A DNA stretch of 64,000 nt from NCBI GenBank assembly GCA_937936675.1, contig CALDDL010000012.1:1-64000 (forward strand). Reading direction: 5' to 3'. Below the pieces are notes generated by a model that was not told the DNA's origin, did not search any database, and saw only the letters and a program-made list of their open reading frames with translations. The position numbers were made by a program, and so were the translations under genes. Positions 61,944 through 64,000 of the stretch are shown here, piece after piece (within the stretch, counting starts at the first letter, position 1; the number at the start of each line of letters is the position of its first letter). Origin of the DNA: an uncultured bacterium (GTDB lineage: Bacteria; Bacteroidota; Ignavibacteria; Ignavibacteriales; Melioribacteraceae).

Positions 61944-63825
61944 CGCAATTCTATTTTTTGTATTTACTTCTGCTTCGTATTCGCAAGTGGAAGTAGATAC
62001 ATCTAAATTTCATCTCTCGGGATATAAATATAAAAGTGCTTCGGCTATTTTTGATAAACAGCTCAATACTTATTTTTTCAATTATAGAATAAAATACTTT
62101 TTAGAAAAAGATAATTTTTTTACCGGAATAAAAGAAAATTTTACATCGACAATAACTAAAACTTCCGAAAAAAATATTAAAGATGAACAGTATTTAAGTG
62201 CAATAGGAGAATATAAATTTTCGGATATTTTCAGAGCCGGAGTATTAATAGATAATACTCTTTATTCCGATGATAGAAAAACGGCTATAAATAAAGCATC
62301 GCAAATAAATCTTTCCGGTTATACAAAAATAAAATTTAATTCAAATATATCATTAACGCCTTATTTAGGTTTATCTAAGAATAAACAAATTAGTGAAGAT
62401 GATAGCGGTTTATTATATGGAGCAGAAGGATTTATTGAGCAGCTCTCGTTAAATGATTTTATAATAAATTCATCGGCACGATTTCAGAATGAAGACATTT
62501 CTCCGAGAAAAAATGCACTGAGAGTTATTAATACCGAAATAAATAACCAATTCGATTCGCAGTTCAGCAATAAATTACTTGCAGGATATTCAGAGCAAAG
62601 AAAAGATTTTTATTTTGCGGCTGATCCAACTACTTCCGAAGAATTTGGAATCAATAATAATATCCAAAGCCGTACCGAATCCAATTATCTAATCCAAGAA
62701 AAATTAAATTATATCTCTCCTGATGATAATCTCCTATTTGATCTCTTGGGAAGAGTCTATTGGCGCGATATAGACCGTACCACTCGCTTTATTTCACTTA
62801 ATAATAGCAATGTGAATCTCGATAATAAAATCAATGAATTCCGGCTGGAATTTGCAGGTAATATATCGTTCATTTCTGAAATCCTTCAAGCTAATTTAAG
62901 AGCATCTTATACTGAACGTGAAGAAAAACACGAGCCAAAGAGGATCGATGGTATTTCTGATTTTTCTTTTAATGAAAAAAGTATTCAAGAAGCTCAAAAA
63001 AATAATTTCTCTCAATTATCCACCGTTACTTTTCTTGGTAAAATTAATTTAACTCGAAAAGACTTGCTTATTACAAGTGTATTTCATCGAAAACTAAGAT
63101 ATGATACACCAAGCGAGATTAATTTTGATGATAGAGATGAGCTGCTTACTATTGCACGAATCCAATACGAAAGAAAAATCAATGCGATTTTCACTGCATT
63201 TATAAACACAGAAGCGAGCTTAAATAAAACTGTATATATTTTTAAAGAGAGAAGCTCAAATAATAATATCAATAGAATCATAAAATTAAGCGGTGGTGGA
63301 ATTTTTAAGACTGACAGATTTGAATCAAAAAATAATGCCGAAGTCTCTGCTAATTATACAGTTTATGAATTTGAAGAACTAAGTCCTAATTTTAAGAGTT
63401 ACTCTTTTAGACAGCTTGCTCTTAGAGATTCATCTCAATTACATATTTCAAGAAGAATGAAATTGACAGGAACAGGATACTTAAAATTTAGTGAGCAAGG
63501 AGATTTTAATTGGGATGATTTTAAAAGCCGACCTATTAGATATTTAAGTGAAGCTTTTTGCGAAATTAAATTATATTACACCTATAATATGATTTCACTT
63601 GGAGCAGGTATTCGTTATTTTAATTTAAGTACGTACGGATATGATAATGATAGTAATAAGAAACTGCTTTCAAGATACGAAAGTATCGGACCGGTTTCCG
63701 ATATCACAATCGCCTTAAACTCAGTATCGCTCTCTTTTTATGGATGGTATGAATTTATTAAAACGGAAAATGCAGTAAATAGAAATATGGCTAATATGAA
63801 TTTAAAAGCAACAATAGCTTTTTAA
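61903..63825 (+). CDS. Predicted outer-membrane beta-barrel protein of about 640 residues
   Basis: Family not recognised. After a signal peptide (RFLYSAILFFVFTSASYSQ) the protein is a long series of alternating strands with many Asn, Ser, Lys and aromatic residues and ends NMNLKATIAF with terminal Phe, as in outer-membrane barrels; about 20-28 strands would fit. The in-frame ATG at 61903 overlaps the RNase gene by 41 bases; a GTG at 61924 would start MKRFLYS, a more usual signal peptide, and reduce the overlap to 20. I cannot decide between them, as neither has a clear ribosome-binding site. Confidence 0.72.
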   Translation: MLQYPLAVKRFLYSAILFFVFTSASYSQVEVDTSKFHLSGYKYKSASAIFDKQLNTYFFNYRIKYFLEKDNFFTGIKENFTSTITKTSEKNIKDEQYLSAIGEYKFSDIFRAGVLIDNTLYSDDRKTAINKASQINLSGYTKIKFNSNISLTPYLGLSKNKQISEDDSGLLYGAEGFIEQLSLNDFIINSSARFQNEDISPRKNALRVINTEINNQFDSQFSNKLLAGYSEQRKDFYFAADPTTSEEFGINNNIQSRTESNYLIQEKLNYISPDDNLLFDLLGRVYWRDIDRTTRFISLNNSNVNLDNKINEFRLEFAGNISFISEILQANLRASYTEREEKHEPKRIDGISDFSFNEKSIQEAQKNNFSQLSTVTFLGKINLTRKDLLITSVFHRKLRYDTPSEINFDDRDELLTIARIQYERKINAIFTAFINTEASLNKTVYIFKERSSNNNINRIIKLSGGGIFKTDRFESKNNAEVSANYTVYEFEELSPNFKSYSFRQLALRDSSQLHISRRMKLTGTGYLKFSEQGDFNWDDFKSRPIRYLSEAFCEIKLYYTYNMISLGAGIRYFNLSTYGYDNDSNKKLLSRYESIGPVSDITIALNSVSLSFYGWYEFIKTENAVNRNMANMNLKATIAF

Positions 63826-63917
63826 TTGTATTATTTTGAATAATGTACTTGAAAAGCGATTCTATCCGTTATATTTTTAGAGTTAGATAACAATTAAGAA
63901 CAGCCGGAGTTGAAAAA

Positions 63918-64000
63918 TTGCCCGAGAAAGTTTTTTATAAGGAAATACCAAGCGATCCATCCTACCTTCCCGAGGCGGAGGAATTTATTATTAATATCGC
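63918..64000 (+). CDS. Start of a protein resembling anti-sigma/HATPase_c regulators (cut by window end)
   Basis: A TTG start at 63918 with GGAG eight bases upstream opens a frame with no stop up to the window end, encoding LPEKVFYKEIPSDPSYLPEAEEF and IINIA. This pattern, a basic-aromatic strand, 'SDPxYLxxAEEFI' and a following helix, resembles the N-terminus of RsbW-like serine kinase/anti-sigma ATP-binding proteins in this group. With only 27 codons visible the call is tentative. No upstream in-frame ATG or GTG exists after the stop at 63888-63890. Confidence 0.45.
   Translation, partial: MPEKVFYKEIPSDPSYLPEAEEFIINI

Noticed and set aside
1..64000. tRNA, rRNA, CRISPR array, prophage, toxin-antitoxin or restriction genes
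   Set aside because: I scanned the intergenic gaps and ORFs and recognised none. All gaps are below about 270 bases and contain only the regulatory elements described. tRNAscan and Rfam searches would confirm.

Overview
The window is AT-rich bacterial chromosome, most likely from the class Ignavibacteria (Ignavibacteriota/Chlorobi side of the FCB group). The basis is several secreted proteins with a C-terminal type IX secretion (T9SS) sorting domain of the 'YxNYPNPFNxxT' kind, a C25-type (PorU/gingipain-like) peptidase, many signal-peptide beta-barrel proteins, lipoproteins, and a B12-dependent ribonucleotide reductase. This is an inference from family content; no rRNA is present. I see no tRNA, rRNA, CRISPR array, insertion sequence or prophage. 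The window starts inside rdgB and ends inside an unfinished gene.

Region by region. (1) 1-3.7 kb: a tight minus-strand unit uvrA > CMD-family protein > rdgB (nucleotide quality and repair). (2) 3.75-5 kb: YigZ-family gene and an Rrf2-type Fe-S regulator with its own promoter and operator-like repeat. (3) 5-10.4 kb, minus: lepA > lepB > secreted subtilase with T9SS tail > O-methyltransferase. (4) 10.5-13 kb, plus: a degenerate phosphoesterase/PQQ-propeller protein and a HAD phosphatase. (5) 13-19 kb, minus: a giant C25-peptidase T9SS protein and a beta-barrel protein. (6) 19-29.2 kb: an envelope/polysaccharide region. A translationally coupled minus-strand chain runs TPR lipoprotein > DUF4292/LolB-like lipoprotein > EnvC-like amidase activator > flippase > UDP-galactopyranose mutase > GlfT2-like transferase > KpsS-like protein, with two further glycosyltransferases beside it; this predicts a galactofuranose-containing surface glycan. 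(7) 29.3-36.1 kb: ATP-grasp protein, rsgA (apparent AUU start), FadL-like porin, Tyr/Arg/Ser-rich lipoprotein, small outer-membrane protein, cysS. (8) 36.4-38.4 kb: a nine-heme c-type cytochrome carrying a T9SS sorting domain. (9) 38.6-46.9 kb, minus: yggS > divIVA > purine nucleoside phosphorylase > 4-TM coiled-coil protein > ileS > DksA-like > lspA > rluD, which resembles the Gram-positive yggS-divIVA-ileS-ylyA-lspA-rluD cluster. (10) 47-64 kb: nrdJ, malQ, glutathione peroxidase, a tandem pair of T9SS paralogues, pta, AI-2E transporter, beta-CASP RNase, an outer-membrane protein and the start of a possible anti-sigma-type ATPase.

The most notable observations are the IleRS with a swapped class I signature (GLHH instead of HIGH), rsgA starting at ATT behind a strong Shine-Dalgarno and apparently transcribed from a promoter embedded in its neighbour's terminator, a DksA-like protein with a histone-H1-like tail and a rearranged zinc finger, the surface-exported nonaheme cytochrome, a metallophosphoesterase fold that has lost its metal ligands, and the palindromes in the nrdJ-malQ and gpx-T9SS intergenic regions. 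I did not find a clear self-contained new defence or mobile system.
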